Notes: generated by a model not told the origin, from the sequence alone. DNA of 64,000 nt from Sphingomonas sp. Leaf339 (GCF_001426195.1 NZ_LMRS01000061.1:19881-83880); one strand, 5' to 3'. Positions 1 through 8,984 are shown, numbered from the stretch's first letter. Numbers and translations are program-made.

Positions 1-1
1 T

Positions 2-226
2 ATCGCGAACAACCAGTACACGCTCAAGCTGGCCGAAGAGGTTCTTGAGCGTGGCGATGCCGACCTGTTCAGCATGGGGCGGCCGTTCATTGCCAACCCC
101 GATCTCGTTGATCGCCTGCGCACAGGTGCGCCGCTTGCAGAGGCGCCAAAAGAGTATTGGTATGGCGGCGGGTCGGTCGGCTATTCCGACTGGCCGACGA
201 TGCGCGGGAATCCGGATCGCAGCTGA
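2..226 (+). CDS. NADH:flavin oxidoreductase (Old Yellow Enzyme family), 3' end
   Basis: Only the last 74 codons are in the window; the gene runs in from the left edge. The segment FSMGRPFIANPDLVDRL followed by a short GAPL stretch is the usual C-terminal end of FMN-dependent Old Yellow Enzyme ene-reductases, where the GRPFIANPDL loop lies near the flavin phosphate. Such enzymes reduce activated C=C bonds with NAD(P)H in the cytoplasm. It ends at a TGA at 224-226. The substrate cannot be judged from this fragment. Confidence 0.85.
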   Translation: MANNQYTLKLAEEVLERGDADLFSMGRPFIANPDLVDRLRTGAPLAEAPKEYWYGGGSVGYSDWPTMRGNPDRS

Positions 227-615
227 CCCAGCCCCTCACATCAGAGCCAGCCGTAGGATCGAGCTCATACCGCAGGTTAATCGCGATGAGGCCTCCGGGT
301 GTCGGTGAGCGAGGTTGGGGTTGTGGCCACCGTCGGCGCAGGGGCGATCGCAAGTCCAGCCGCCGCGCCGACAGTGCTGCCATTGGCGCTGCTTCTCTAA
401 ATTTTTCCTCGGGAAGCTGCCGTGCGGTTCGGCGGGGAAAGCGCCTATGACGCAGTCCCCGCTTCCGACATTAATGGGTGTCCGAAGTTGGAGCTTTGGA
501 AGATGACAACTGAATGTCCGGGATTGGGTCATTACTGCGACCTACTCCCATCGGCTTGGGAAACTTTACCCGTCATGAATTTGGCATCTGCACCATGGTC
601 AGTTCTAAAGTAATG
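227..615. other. Intergenic stretch carrying one bipartite repeat
   Basis: No reading frame here has a convincing ribosome site or protein-like composition. The stretch separates the Old Yellow Enzyme gene from a convergent SDR and contains a copy of the 35-nt-phased intergenic repeat at 476-531. Otherwise nothing was recognised. Confidence 0.5.
476..531 (+). repeat. Bipartite 35-nt intergenic repeat, copy 1
   Basis: Box A (GGTGTCCGAAGTTGGAG) begins near 476 and box B (GAATGTCCGGGATTGGGTC) begins at 512. The spacing is 36 nt, against 35 in the other good copies. The two boxes resemble each other. Confidence 0.55.
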
Positions 616-635
616 GGCGGGCGCAAGCGCCCGCC
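616..635 (-). terminator. GC hairpin after the SDR gene
   Basis: A perfect 9-bp stem (GGCGGGCGC / GCGCCCGCC) with an AA loop sits 9 bases beyond the SDR stop at 645. On the minus strand it is followed by CATTACTTT. The T-run is weak, so termination may be inefficient. Confidence 0.6.
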
Positions 636-644
636 TCACATCCA

Positions 645-1406
645 TCACGATAGCGGCGGTTGCCCGTTCGACGCGGTAAGGCCGCCATCGACCGGCAGGT
701 TCACGCCCGTCACAAAATGCGCATCTTCGCTCGCCAGGAACGCGATGGCCCCCGAGATGTCGGCGGGCTCGGCGCCGCGGCCTAACGGGATGCGCTCTTC
801 GAATTTGGCGATCAGCTCAGGCTGTTCCTTCATCCCCGCAATCAGCGCGGTATAGGTCAGCGACGGGTTGACCGCGTTGACGCGTACGCCGTTCCTAGCC
901 TCGTCCATCGCCAGCGCGCGCGTGAAGTTGCTCACCGCACCCTTGGCCGCGCAATAGAAGCTGTGGTTCCAGTCGCCGCCGAGCCCCGACACCGACGACA
1001 CGTTGATGATGCAGCCCTTAGATGCCCGCAGATGTGCGATCGCCGCGCGGCTCATATGGACGACGCCGTACAGGTCCGTCTCGATCACCTTGGTGAATGC
1101 GGAGAAATCGCCCTCGTCGACCTTGCCGAGATGGTCGACGCCAGCGTCGTTGACCAGCACATCGATCCTACCGAACCGATCAACCGCAGCCTGGACGAGA
1201 GCCTCACATGCGGCGCGGTCGGACACGTCGGTCTCTTGAACCTCGACTATGCCGCTCAGTTCGCCCCCGAGCCTTTCGAGCGCAGCCTTGTCGATGTCGC
1301 CTAACACCAGCGTTGCGCCTTCCTCAGCGAAGCGGCGCGCAGCGCCCTCACCGATCCCTGAGGCGGCACCGGTGATGACGATGACCTTGTTGGAAAAGCG
1401 CGCCAT
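645..1406 (-). CDS. SDR family oxidoreductase
   Basis: This 253-residue classical short-chain dehydrogenase shows the dinucleotide-binding TGAASGIG at residues 12-19, NDAG (usually NNAG) at 86-89, Ser138 and the catalytic YxxxK pair Tyr151/Lys155. The C-terminal LASEDAHFVTGVNLPVDGG is typical of NAD(P)H-dependent alcohol/ketone reductases. It is the last gene of a minus-strand block that begins with an esterase at 7035, 81 nt after the catalase-related gene, and may share its transcript. The substrate is unknown. Confidence 0.9.
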   Translation of the reverse strand: MARFSNKVIVITGAASGIGEGAARRFAEEGATLVLGDIDKAALERLGGELSGIVEVQETDVSDRAACEALVQAAVDRFGRIDVLVNDAGVDHLGKVDEGDFSAFTKVIETDLYGVVHMSRAAIAHLRASKGCIINVSSVSGLGGDWNHSFYCAAKGAVSNFTRALAMDEARNGVRVNAVNPSLTYTALIAGMKEQPELIAKFEERIPLGRGAEPADISGAIAFLASEDAHFVTGVNLPVDGGLTASNGQPPLS

Positions 1407-1487
1407 TATGCGTTCTCCGCCTGAACGTCGTGCTTGCCTTCAAGCTTCATGATTGTCCTTTCATTATCGTCAGCACTGGCGTTCAGG

Positions 1488-2588
1488 TCAGGCTGGAATG
1501 TCCCGGATGTCGGCGGTGTTCGCGGCGGCAATGCCGTTCTCTCGGTGGCGAAAGTCGCTGAGCGCTTGGTAAACCTGCATGCGCGCGCGCATCACGCCGC
1601 CCAGCGGGCGATGGACCTCCAGGCTATGGGCCGGGCGGAACGTCATCACCTCGTCGAAGTAGCGGACGCGGTCCGGCTCATAGGCTGACTGCCGCGGCAG
1701 TCGGATCGTGGCGACGGTGCGATACGGGCTTTCGCTCGTCGGCCAATCGACGGAGGTGTCCTCGATGGGCTGCGTCTCAGTATCGGTCCACAGCTGTGCC
1801 CGAAGCTCAAACACCGCATCGTTGCCCTCGAAGTAATCGACCGCGGCATGGCGGAAGCCATCCTCATCTTGATGCGGGTCGAGCTGCCAATCGGCGAGCG
1901 CCTGTTGCTCGGATGCAACGGGAAAGGCCCCGATCTTGGCAACGTGATCGCCAAAGCGCACCGGGCACTGACTGAAATATTCCTCGACCAGTGGGTGGCT
2001 GAAGGGGTGGCCATAGAAGTCCAGCGTCGGGCTTGGACCGGCGCCAACGGCGTTCAGCACCTTGTTGATGTTGCGGGCAATAGAAGCGGCCGCACTCTTC
2101 ACCCCCTCGGGCATGGGAACCGTCAGGCCGATTTTCTTGGCCTGAGAGAGGAAACTCGCAGCGGTGCCCGCTGGGAAGGTTGTTCCGCTAGCGAGGACGA
2201 AGTCCTGCGTCGGCGCGTCATGGCCGGGCAGTTTAGCGCCCTCGACGCCGAACACCTTGATCGACATGCCGCGGTGGGTCGAGACGCGATCTCCAAGCTT
2301 CTCTCCCGGCCCTTGCGCGAAGCGGACGGCGACATCGAACGTGCCCGGCTCCGCGAACAGGCCTTGGGCGAGCTCGGACGGCAACCCAGGCGCGACGATG
2401 AGCTTGCCGATCACGCACGCCGTGCTCTTGGCATGGCTCGCCCGCACCGCGTGCCCGTCGCGTTTCTCGACCGTCTGGCTTTCCTGGGTCATGCCTTGGA
2501 TGATGCCGTCAATGCTCTCCTGTTCGTCGTGCTCAGGTGTTTCGATGTCGGGCGAATAGCGCAGGTAGGTCATGGGACGTCCGATCAC
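1488..2588 (-). CDS. Catalase-related heme protein A
   Basis: The product is 366 residues, far shorter than a true catalase (about 480-750) and near the length of minimal or catalase-related allene oxide synthases. Catalase-like landmarks are an SHAKS segment with His52 (distal His position), a VRFAQGPGE stretch followed by RGMSIKVF, and an RxxxY motif (Arg336/Tyr340) fitting the proximal heme-ligand tyrosine. The GTG start at 2588 overlaps the upstream stop by 4 nt, suggesting translational coupling; an ATG at 2573 is an alternative and matches the paralogue's N-terminus better. Activity could be peroxidase, hydroperoxide isomerase or weak catalase. A paralogue lies at 4788-5870. Confidence 0.8.
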   Translation of the reverse strand: MIGRPMTYLRYSPDIETPEHDEQESIDGIIQGMTQESQTVEKRDGHAVRASHAKSTACVIGKLIVAPGLPSELAQGLFAEPGTFDVAVRFAQGPGEKLGDRVSTHRGMSIKVFGVEGAKLPGHDAPTQDFVLASGTTFPAGTAASFLSQAKKIGLTVPMPEGVKSAAASIARNINKVLNAVGAGPSPTLDFYGHPFSHPLVEEYFSQCPVRFGDHVAKIGAFPVASEQQALADWQLDPHQDEDGFRHAAVDYFEGNDAVFELRAQLWTDTETQPIEDTSVDWPTSESPYRTVATIRLPRQSAYEPDRVRYFDEVMTFRPAHSLEVHRPLGGVMRARMQVYQALSDFRHRENGIAAANTADIRDIPA

Positions 2589-4615
2589 TTGGCGGGAGCG
2601 AAGGAGAACAGCTGCGTCTTGATTGACGGCGGTGCGCCGGGCGTGAACCAGTTAGTGTCCTGGATGTGGCTGGCGGTGACGTACATCGTCCCGTCGCGTC
2701 CTTCGGAGAAGGTGTCGGGCCAGCGCAGCCGGCGGTCGGTCAGCACAGTCTCGACGGTCGCTCCGTTCAGCCGCTTGATGGCATAGTCGGTCGGTGACGT
2801 CAGGTAGAGCACACCCGTCTTGCTCATCCACAGGCCATCAGCGACGTGGGTTTGCGCGACCGTCTTCACGGCTGCCGCCCTGTCGGCCTCGCTGACATCC
2901 GACCGCAGCTTGGCGGTGTCGATCGAGTAGAGCGTCTTGCCGGTCAGCGCCTGATAGTAGAGCGTCTTGCCATCCTTGGAGATCGCGATGCCATCGGCAG
3001 CGAAGGCGGGCTGGCGACCGTCGGGGCGGACGAGTGGCTTGCCGTCGAGCGTGACCTTCACCGTCTTGTCGATCTGGGTGGAGGGATGCCCATCGAGCGC
3101 GCGGTGGCTCTTGCCGCTCTCTAGGTCGACGACGATGATCGCGCCGCGCGTGCCGCTGTCGGTGATGTAGCCTGTCTTGCCGTCGGGCGAGAAGCGGATG
3201 TCATTGAGGTAGGTGCCCTGCAATGCCACATCGCCGGGAACCGGAATCGTCTTCGTCACCGTGTTCGACGACAGATCGATGCGAACCAGCTTGGGCGCGC
3301 CCTCGAGGATCTTCTCGTTTCCGGGCGCGCCGGGATCGAGCACCCAGAGATTGCCGTGGCCATCGGGGACGATCGACTGCACGCAGACGAAATAGTCGCC
3401 GACCGGCAGCTCGTTGGCGCGGGCGTTGCGCCAGCTGTTCCACTTCGCGTCGGGATAGGGGCGTAAGGATCCGTCCTTCATCACCTCGGCGACGGAGATA
3501 GGCGCGTCGTCGGTCCAGCGGGGGAAGTTGACGAAGCGCCGGTCATCCTCGGTCACCGCCACGCCGGTCGCCTGATGATCGAACTGCGCCACCTGCGTCA
3601 GCTGTGCGCTACGTCCCTGGGCATGGGCAACACCGGCTGCGGCAGCGGCGACCAAGCCGATGGCGGCAATCCCGACGGCATAGGGGGCGGCTTTCTTCAT
3701 GGACAGGTTCCTATCGGTGACATCGGTGAGCACGGCGGGATTGCCGGCGAAGAGGGTAAGGAGGTGGCGCACCGCCGCTTGCGGGTTCTCCCGCTGCGGA
3801 AAGTGGCCGACCTCGGTCATGGTGATGCGCGCGAACGGCCCGACAAATTTTGTGTGCACGTCGTTCGCAGTCGAGGGCGGGTTCACGCCGTCGGCATCGC
3901 CGTGGATGTAGAGCGTCGGCAGCGACAACGTCTTGGTCGCTTTGACCTTGCTCTCCAGCCAATCGCTTCGTGGATCGGGTTCCGCCTCGCCCCAGCGCGC
4001 GCGATAGCTGTGGAGCGTCACGTCGAACCAGTCGGGATTGTCGAACGACCGCGCGACACGGTCGAAAGTGGCCTCGTCGAACCATCCCGGCGGCGACCAG
4101 TTGACCCAGTGCAGATGCGCGAAGCCGCGGCGGTCGGCCCGTACCGCCTCCGCCCCGCGCGCGGTCGCCATGAACCAGTGATACCACTGCCGCTGGGTCT
4201 GCTCGAACGGCGGGGTCGGCATGCCGCCGAGCCGGGGCGGGGTCGACAGCATGGCCATCCGCTCCACCCGGTCAGCCCAACCAACGGCCAGGGCCTCGGC
4301 GGTGTTCGACCCCCAGTCGTGTCCGGCGACCATGAAGCGGTCGATGCCAAGCGCGTCGAGCAGCGCGATCATGTCGATCGCAAGTTTGGCGCTGTTGCCA
4401 GTCCGCGGGGCATCGTCGTTGAGGAAGCGCGTGGCGCCGAACCCACGCAACGTCGGGACAATGACGCGAAACCCTTCGGCGGCCAGAGCGGGTGCCACCT
4501 GATCCCAGGTCGTCGCGTCATCCGGCCAGCCATGAATGAGAAGTAACGGCTGTCCCCCCTCAGCGCCGTGAAGCGACACATCCATGTTGAGGTCGCCAGC
4601 GGTAATTATCGGCAT
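2585..4615 (-). CDS. Epoxide-hydrolase-like protein fused to a royal-jelly/yellow-family protein
   Basis: One uninterrupted 676-codon frame encodes two proteins end to end. Residues 1-305 are an alpha/beta hydrolase of epoxide hydrolase type: HGWPD oxyanion segment, GHDWG with nucleophile Asp100, acid Asp240/242 and His271. Residue 306 is Met of MKKAAPYAVGIAAIG, which reads as a Sec signal peptide ending near AHAQG, followed by a beta-propeller domain of the MRJP/yellow ('L-dopachrome tautomerase-related') family. A ribosome-site-like AGGAAC lies before the internal ATG at 3700, so the second protein may also be made alone. The outer start has a good GGGAGG. Read-through fusion or sequencing error are both possible. 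Confidence 0.8.
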   Translation of the reverse strand: MPIITAGDLNMDVSLHGAEGGQPLLLIHGWPDDATTWDQVAPALAAEGFRVIVPTLRGFGATRFLNDDAPRTGNSAKLAIDMIALLDALGIDRFMVAGHDWGSNTAEALAVGWADRVERMAMLSTPPRLGGMPTPPFEQTQRQWYHWFMATARGAEAVRADRRGFAHLHWVNWSPPGWFDEATFDRVARSFDNPDWFDVTLHSYRARWGEAEPDPRSDWLESKVKATKTLSLPTLYIHGDADGVNPPSTANDVHTKFVGPFARITMTEVGHFPQRENPQAAVRHLLTLFAGNPAVLTDVTDRNLSMKKAAPYAVGIAAIGLVAAAAAGVAHAQGRSAQLTQVAQFDHQATGVAVTEDDRRFVNFPRWTDDAPISVAEVMKDGSLRPYPDAKWNSWRNARANELPVGDYFVCVQSIVPDGHGNLWVLDPGAPGNEKILEGAPKLVRIDLSSNTVTKTIPVPGDVALQGTYLNDIRFSPDGKTGYITDSGTRGAIIVVDLESGKSHRALDGHPSTQIDKTVKVTLDGKPLVRPDGRQPAFAADGIAISKDGKTLYYQALTGKTLYSIDTAKLRSDVSEADRAAAVKTVAQTHVADGLWMSKTGVLYLTSPTDYAIKRLNGATVETVLTDRRLRWPDTFSEGRDGTMYVTASHIQDTNWFTPGAPPSIKTQLFSFAPAK

Positions 4616-4787
4616 TCGTCAGCCTCCCGGCGGTTCAAACTTTTGCGGACGTGTCCTCGGCTCTGCCGTTTCACCGCTGCTGTGGAAACATCGACGCAAC
4701 GGATTTCAGAACGGCCAAGCACACAATTAGTCTCCGCGCCGACCTGATCAGGTTCAGCGTCAAGGGACCGAACGCCACCTTCGCCGG

Positions 4788-5870
4788 TCAGCCGCGACCG
4801 CCAACTGGCTCATGGTAGGGGCAGCCGTTTACGCGGGCGCGGAAGTCGGCGGAGTGGCGGTAGGTCCCGTTGCGTGCCCGATTGATGTTGCCGAGCGGCT
4901 GATGTGCGGCAAGACCGGTCCAGATCGAGAAGCGCATCTCCTCGTTGATCTTCTGAAACTTGTCCTCGGTCAGGCTGTCCTGCTTGGCCGCCCGAATGGT
5001 CGCGACGGTCTGGAAGGGCGCATCGTCCTGCTTCCACTCGACGGTCGGGTCCTCGACCGGTTGCTCCTTGAGGTCGCGACACAGTTGCACCCGCACCTCC
5101 CACTCCATCTCAAGCACCTGTGCCTCCGACCGAATCACGTCACGCAGCGCATCAGGGCGGATGCTGGCATCGATCGTGGTGCCGGTCTGATCGGTCAGAT
5201 CCTCGGACACAGGGAACACAGCGAACTTGGCGATGTAGTCGCCATAGCGGAACGGTGTGACGCTGAAGTAGGCCTCGCCCAGCGGATCGGAGTTGGGTGC
5301 GCCGCCGAGCGTCTGCACCTTCGGGCTTTCAATCCCGACCGCGCTCAGCACGGTGTTCACGCCGCGAAGCACCTTCGACATCGCCTCCTTGGTGCCCTCG
5401 AGCTTGTCGGTGGTGCCTGCCAAGAGCTTGAGGTTGCCCAGGAACTGGTCAGCAGTCTTGTTCTGGAACACCGGACCGTTGACCAAGACGAAGTCCTGCG
5501 TCCGTCCGTCGGCACCAAGCAGGCGTTCGCCTTCGACGTCCATGACCTTCAGCGCCAGACCGCGCGGCAGGCTAATGGTGTCCGGCAGGATGTCGCCCGC
5601 GTTGGTCGAGAAGCGCATGACGGCCTTGTGCTCGCCCGGGGTGGCGAAAAGGCCTTGGGCCAACTCGGGAGGAAGGCCGTCATGGACGGTCAGCGTTCCC
5701 TCGAGAAAGCCGTGCGCCTTGGCGTGGACCGAGCGCACGGCATGACCGTAATCCTCCGCTGTCTTCTTGAGGATCTTGTCGAACGTCTGGTTGAGCTTTG
5801 TGATTGTCTCGGCTTCGTCAAATTTCACATCCTCGACGTCGGGAGAATAGCGGACAGGGGTCTGGGTCAT
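4788..5870 (-). CDS. Catalase-related heme protein B
   Basis: This 360-residue paralogue of the protein at 1488-2588 shares its RYSPD N-terminus, a VHAKAHG segment (His49), MRFSTNAGD then RGLALKV, TQDFVLVNGPVF and a proximal RxxxY (Arg333/Tyr337) followed by ADFR. The Asn in VNGPVF may correspond to the distal catalase Asn; protein A has no Asn there, so the two may differ in chemistry. The ATG at 5870 follows GGAGAGGACC. It lies 55 nt after the esterase stop and about 170 nt before the fused hydrolase gene, all on one strand. True catalase function is doubtful because the protein is much too short. Confidence 0.8.
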   Translation of the reverse strand: MTQTPVRYSPDVEDVKFDEAETITKLNQTFDKILKKTAEDYGHAVRSVHAKAHGFLEGTLTVHDGLPPELAQGLFATPGEHKAVMRFSTNAGDILPDTISLPRGLALKVMDVEGERLLGADGRTQDFVLVNGPVFQNKTADQFLGNLKLLAGTTDKLEGTKEAMSKVLRGVNTVLSAVGIESPKVQTLGGAPNSDPLGEAYFSVTPFRYGDYIAKFAVFPVSEDLTDQTGTTIDASIRPDALRDVIRSEAQVLEMEWEVRVQLCRDLKEQPVEDPTVEWKQDDAPFQTVATIRAAKQDSLTEDKFQKINEEMRFSIWTGLAAHQPLGNINRARNGTYRHSADFRARVNGCPYHEPVGGRG

Positions 5871-5925
5871 GGTCGTTGGTCCTCTCCGGTAAGGAGGCGG
5901 CGACTCAACGCCGCCGCCGTCACGC

Positions 5926-7035
5926 TCAGCGGCGGGCTGCAGGTGCTTCGAACGCCGTCTTCAGCCTTGCGACTGCAAGATCATTCGCCTGCTTGGCGCC
6001 GTTCACGACCTTGGCCATGCCGAAGAACTCATGGGTCACGCCCGGGAAGGTTTTCTGCTCGACCTTGTCACCGCCCGCTCGCATCGCGGCCGCCAACGTC
6101 TCGCCATCCGAGCGCAGAGGATCGATCTGCGCGTTGATGATCGTCGTCGGCGGCAGCCCACGCAGGTTGGCCGCGACCAAGTTCAGGCGCGTATCCTGCG
6201 CATCGGCCTTGCTCGTCTGATAATAATAGCCGAACCACGGCAGCATCGCGGCATTCAGCGGCTTCGCGTTCGCCGAATCCCTACGCGAGGGCAGCGTCAT
6301 GTTGCTATTTGCGATCGGATAGACCGAGACGATGTGGCGCGGCATCGTCAGGCCGTTGTCACGCGCGTAGATCGCGGTCGCGACCGCGAGATTGCCGCCA
6401 GCGCTCTCGCCGACCGTGGCGATCCGTGCGGCGTCGCCACCCCAGTTCGCCGCATTCTGCAGCGTCCAGCGATAGGCCGCGGCCGCATCGTCATGCTGCG
6501 CCGGAAACTTGAATTCGGGCGCGTGGCGGTACTCGACGGAGACGACGATCGCGTTGAGCGCCTTGGCCATGGCCCGCGGGGCGGCGTCGTAGGTGTCGAC
6601 GTCGGCGATGACCCAGCCGCCGCCATGGTAGTAGACAATGACCGGCATCGGCTTACCACCGGCGGGCGCGTTCGCCGGCTTGTAGATTCGCGCAAACTGC
6701 TTGGGGTCGCTGCCGTACGGCAGGTCCTGTGTCGTGACCGCAGGATCAGGCGCGGTCGACATGCCCTTCTTCTGCATCGCTGCCTTGGCGCCGTCTGCGG
6801 CCGAGGGCTGCATGCGAGCTTCCGCAGGCGTGAGCGTCTCGATCGGCTTTCCGCCGAGCGACGCGAGGGCGTCGAGGACCGACTGCATGTCGGGCGCGGC
6901 TTTCGGGGGCTGCACGGATGTCGCGGGAGGCGGTGGCGGAGCAGGTGCCGTGATCGAGCGGGCTGACTGGGCCAAAGCTGGAACGCCTGCGATCGCGGTC
7001 GACGCGGCGATTAGCATTGAAATGGTTCTGCGCAA
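5926..7035 (-). CDS. Exported alpha/beta hydrolase, HSL/acetyl-esterase type
   Basis: A 369-residue protein with an N-terminal signal peptide (cleavage likely after VPALAQS) and a proline-rich linker. The hydrolase core carries the HGGGW oxyanion motif and GESAGG nucleophile elbow of the hormone-sensitive-lipase family, with Asp of INAQIDPL and His of GVTHEF as probable triad partners. The start is a TTG at 7035, chosen because AGGAGGG lies 5 nt upstream; the next ATG is too far from it. First gene of the minus-strand block, divergent from a Crp/Fnr gene 99 nt away. Likely a periplasmic carboxylesterase. Confidence 0.85.
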   Translation of the reverse strand: MRRTISMLIAASTAIAGVPALAQSARSITAPAPPPPPATSVQPPKAAPDMQSVLDALASLGGKPIETLTPAEARMQPSAADGAKAAMQKKGMSTAPDPAVTTQDLPYGSDPKQFARIYKPANAPAGGKPMPVIVYYHGGGWVIADVDTYDAAPRAMAKALNAIVVSVEYRHAPEFKFPAQHDDAAAAYRWTLQNAANWGGDAARIATVGESAGGNLAVATAIYARDNGLTMPRHIVSVYPIANSNMTLPSRRDSANAKPLNAAMLPWFGYYYQTSKADAQDTRLNLVAANLRGLPPTTIINAQIDPLRSDGETLAAAMRAGGDKVEQKTFPGVTHEFFGMAKVVNGAKQANDLAVARLKTAFEAPAARR

Positions 7036-7134
7036 AAATCCCTCCTGTAACTATCCGTTGCCCAACCATTGGATGACCTTCAGCGTTTCGGTACGAAAGT
7101 AGACGCAAGCGTTTGAGCAACGAGGTTCGGGAGT

Positions 7135-7893
7135 ATGAGCGGCGGCATGGATGATGAGGCTTTGACGGCGGATGGGGCGCGCAGGTCAAATGGGCTGCCG
7201 TGTGAGGCGAATGCGCTGCTACGTCTTTTGAACGACGCTGACCGCGCCGCCCTTGCGCCGCATCTCGAACTGGTGCCGTTCCGCAACGGCGACATGATCG
7301 CGCGCGCCGGTGATGCGGCAGACAGCATCTGCTTCCCGTTGACCGGAATCGCTGCGATACTCGACTCGCTCGAGGGCGATCGCCGCTACGCGGTCGCGCT
7401 GGTCGGGAGTGAGGGGTTCATCGGGTGGCAGTTGCTGCTCGGCAACGAGCGCTGGTCGCATGACGTGGTGATGAGGGCTGAACACGGCATGGCGATGAGG
7501 CTGTCGGCTGCGGCGTTAGACGAGATACTGGCCGACCGTCCGACGATCCGAACCGTTCTGCTCCGTTTCGTCGACGTGGTCATGACCCAGATGTCCAGGA
7601 CGATCGTCTCGTCGCTCGCGCATTCGATCGAGCGGCGGATGGCGCGCTGGATCCTGCTCTACCACGATCGTGTGCGGGAGGACGACATCTGCATGACGCA
7701 CGAGGAGTTCAGGCTCATGCTCGGCGTCCGTCGCAGCAGCGTGACCGATGCTCTTCATAAGCTCGAAGAGGATGAGGCTGTCCGCTCCGTACGCGGGCGC
7801 GTGATCGTGCGTGATAGGGAGCGGCTGCTGCTGCTCGCTGGCGACACCTACGGGTTCGCCGAGGCGGAGTATCGACGCCTACTCGGCCTCTGA
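7135..7893 (+). CDS. Crp/Fnr family transcriptional regulator
   Basis: This 252-residue protein has a cyclic-nucleotide-binding-like beta-roll (FRNGDMIARAGD, FPLTGIAAI), a dimer helix and a C-terminal helix-turn-helix (MTHEEFRLMLGVRRSSVTDA). No N-terminal cysteine cluster for an iron-sulfur centre is present, so it is not a classic oxygen-sensing FNR. It reads away from the esterase/catalase-related block, with 99 nt between the starts, and is the obvious candidate regulator of that block. An ATG at 7147 is an alternative start. The effector is unknown. Confidence 0.88.
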   Translation: MSGGMDDEALTADGARRSNGLPCEANALLRLLNDADRAALAPHLELVPFRNGDMIARAGDAADSICFPLTGIAAILDSLEGDRRYAVALVGSEGFIGWQLLLGNERWSHDVVMRAEHGMAMRLSAAALDEILADRPTIRTVLLRFVDVVMTQMSRTIVSSLAHSIERRMARWILLYHDRVREDDICMTHEEFRLMLGVRRSSVTDALHKLEEDEAVRSVRGRVIVRDRERLLLLAGDTYGFAEAEYRRLLGL

Positions 7894-8013
7894 TCCCATC
7901 GGATCGACATACTACCGCACCCGGGTGACTCCAGTCGTTGGCTAGACAGCCCCTATCTTCGCCGACTTGCCTTCACAACTAAGCTTGGACGATTAATCAA
8001 GATCGAGATGTAC

Positions 8014-8068
8014 GAATGGCCGCAGTTGGCGCGCGGTAAAAACGTCGCGAATGACCGGAAATGGGTCA
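8014..8068 (+). repeat. Bipartite 35-nt intergenic repeat, copy 2
   Basis: Box A GAATGGCCGCAGTTGG begins at 8014 and box B GAATGACCGGAAATGGGTC at 8049, exactly 35 nt apart. It lies in the roughly 290-bp gap between the Crp/Fnr gene and a convergent SDR gene; nothing else was recognised in that gap. Confidence 0.6.
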
Positions 8069-8184
8069 ATTCCGCCGGAGCAGCATAACGATCGCCTACG
8101 ACCATGGGATGATCGCGTAAAGAACGTGCCGGCCTAGAAGGCGAGACACGTTCTGATTGCGCGATACCGACAAAATTGGGCTGA

Positions 8185-8970
8185 TTAGTCCTTGGCGCTG
8201 CCTGGTTCGGCCATCTTGCGATGCTGTTCGGCGAGCACCGAACCGGGAATAACGTTGGCCAGCACGCCCTGGACCTTTGTCATGAACCCGGAGAAAACCG
8301 AGGCCTTGCCGCTCATGAGCGCATTCCAGCCGTCCTTGGCGACGTCCGCCGGGTCGCGCTTGTTCGGATCGGTGCCGACCGACGTGTCGTTCATGTCTGC
8401 GCGATCGAAGAATTCGGTGTCGACCGGCCCCGGCATCAACGTCGTCAACGTGACACCGTCGGCGTCCTTGATTTCGTTGCGAAGCGCCTCGGTAAAGCTG
8501 TCGATAAACGCCTTCGAGCCGTTGTAGACCGCCTGGAATGCACCGGGGATATAACCGGCGACCGACCCGGTCACGAGCACCTTGCCGTCGTTACGTGCGA
8601 CCATCGCCGGCATAACCTTCTGAAGAAGGTACAGTGTGCCCGTGATGTTGGTGTCGATCACGTTGCGCCAGTCGTCGACTGCCTGATCGAGAAAGCCATG
8701 GCCGAGACCGTGGCCGGCATTGGCGCACAGCACGTCCACTTTCCGCCCGCTGGTCGCGGCAAGCAGCGCATCGACGCCCTCGATCGTCGACAGGTCCGCC
8801 TCGACCGCGGCGACGTCGGTGCCGAACTGCTTGAAGTCAGCGGCGGCAGCCTGGATCAGCGGTTCGTTGGCAACGACGAGAATATCGTAGCCGTCCTTCG
8901 CGGCCAGCGTGGAAAGTTCGAAGCCGATGCCCGTCGAGGCACCGGTGATGATTGCGAATTTATTGGCCAT
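8185..8970 (-). CDS. SDR family oxidoreductase
   Basis: 261 residues from the ATG at 8970, chosen because GAGGATC lies about 7 nt upstream, rather than the TTG at 8988. It shows TGASTGIG (9-16), CANAG (82-86), Ser136, and Tyr149/Lys153 in YNGSK. It is the third gene of a tight operon (SRPBCC, alcohol dehydrogenase, SDR), 14 nt after the dehydrogenase stop. The FEL/KDGYD pattern resembles DltE-like SDRs of unknown substrate. Confidence 0.9.
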   Translation of the reverse strand: MANKFAIITGASTGIGFELSTLAAKDGYDILVVANEPLIQAAAADFKQFGTDVAAVEADLSTIEGVDALLAATSGRKVDVLCANAGHGLGHGFLDQAVDDWRNVIDTNITGTLYLLQKVMPAMVARNDGKVLVTGSVAGYIPGAFQAVYNGSKAFIDSFTEALRNEIKDADGVTLTTLMPGPVDTEFFDRADMNDTSVGTDPNKRDPADVAKDGWNALMSGKASVFSGFMTKVQGVLANVIPGSVLAEQHRKMAEPGSAKD

Positions 8971-8984
8971 TGTTTCAGATCCTC

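Noticed and set aside
1848..4546. Several 300-codon plus-strand frames over the catalase-related and fused hydrolase genes
   Set aside because: Shadows of the minus-strand genes with strong His/Asp/Tyr motif evidence.
4812..6137. 441-codon open frame on the plus strand opposite the catalase-related and esterase genes
   Set aside because: It is the antisense of genes with clear motifs, has no ribosome site and shows no protein family pattern; long shadows are expected in high-GC DNA.
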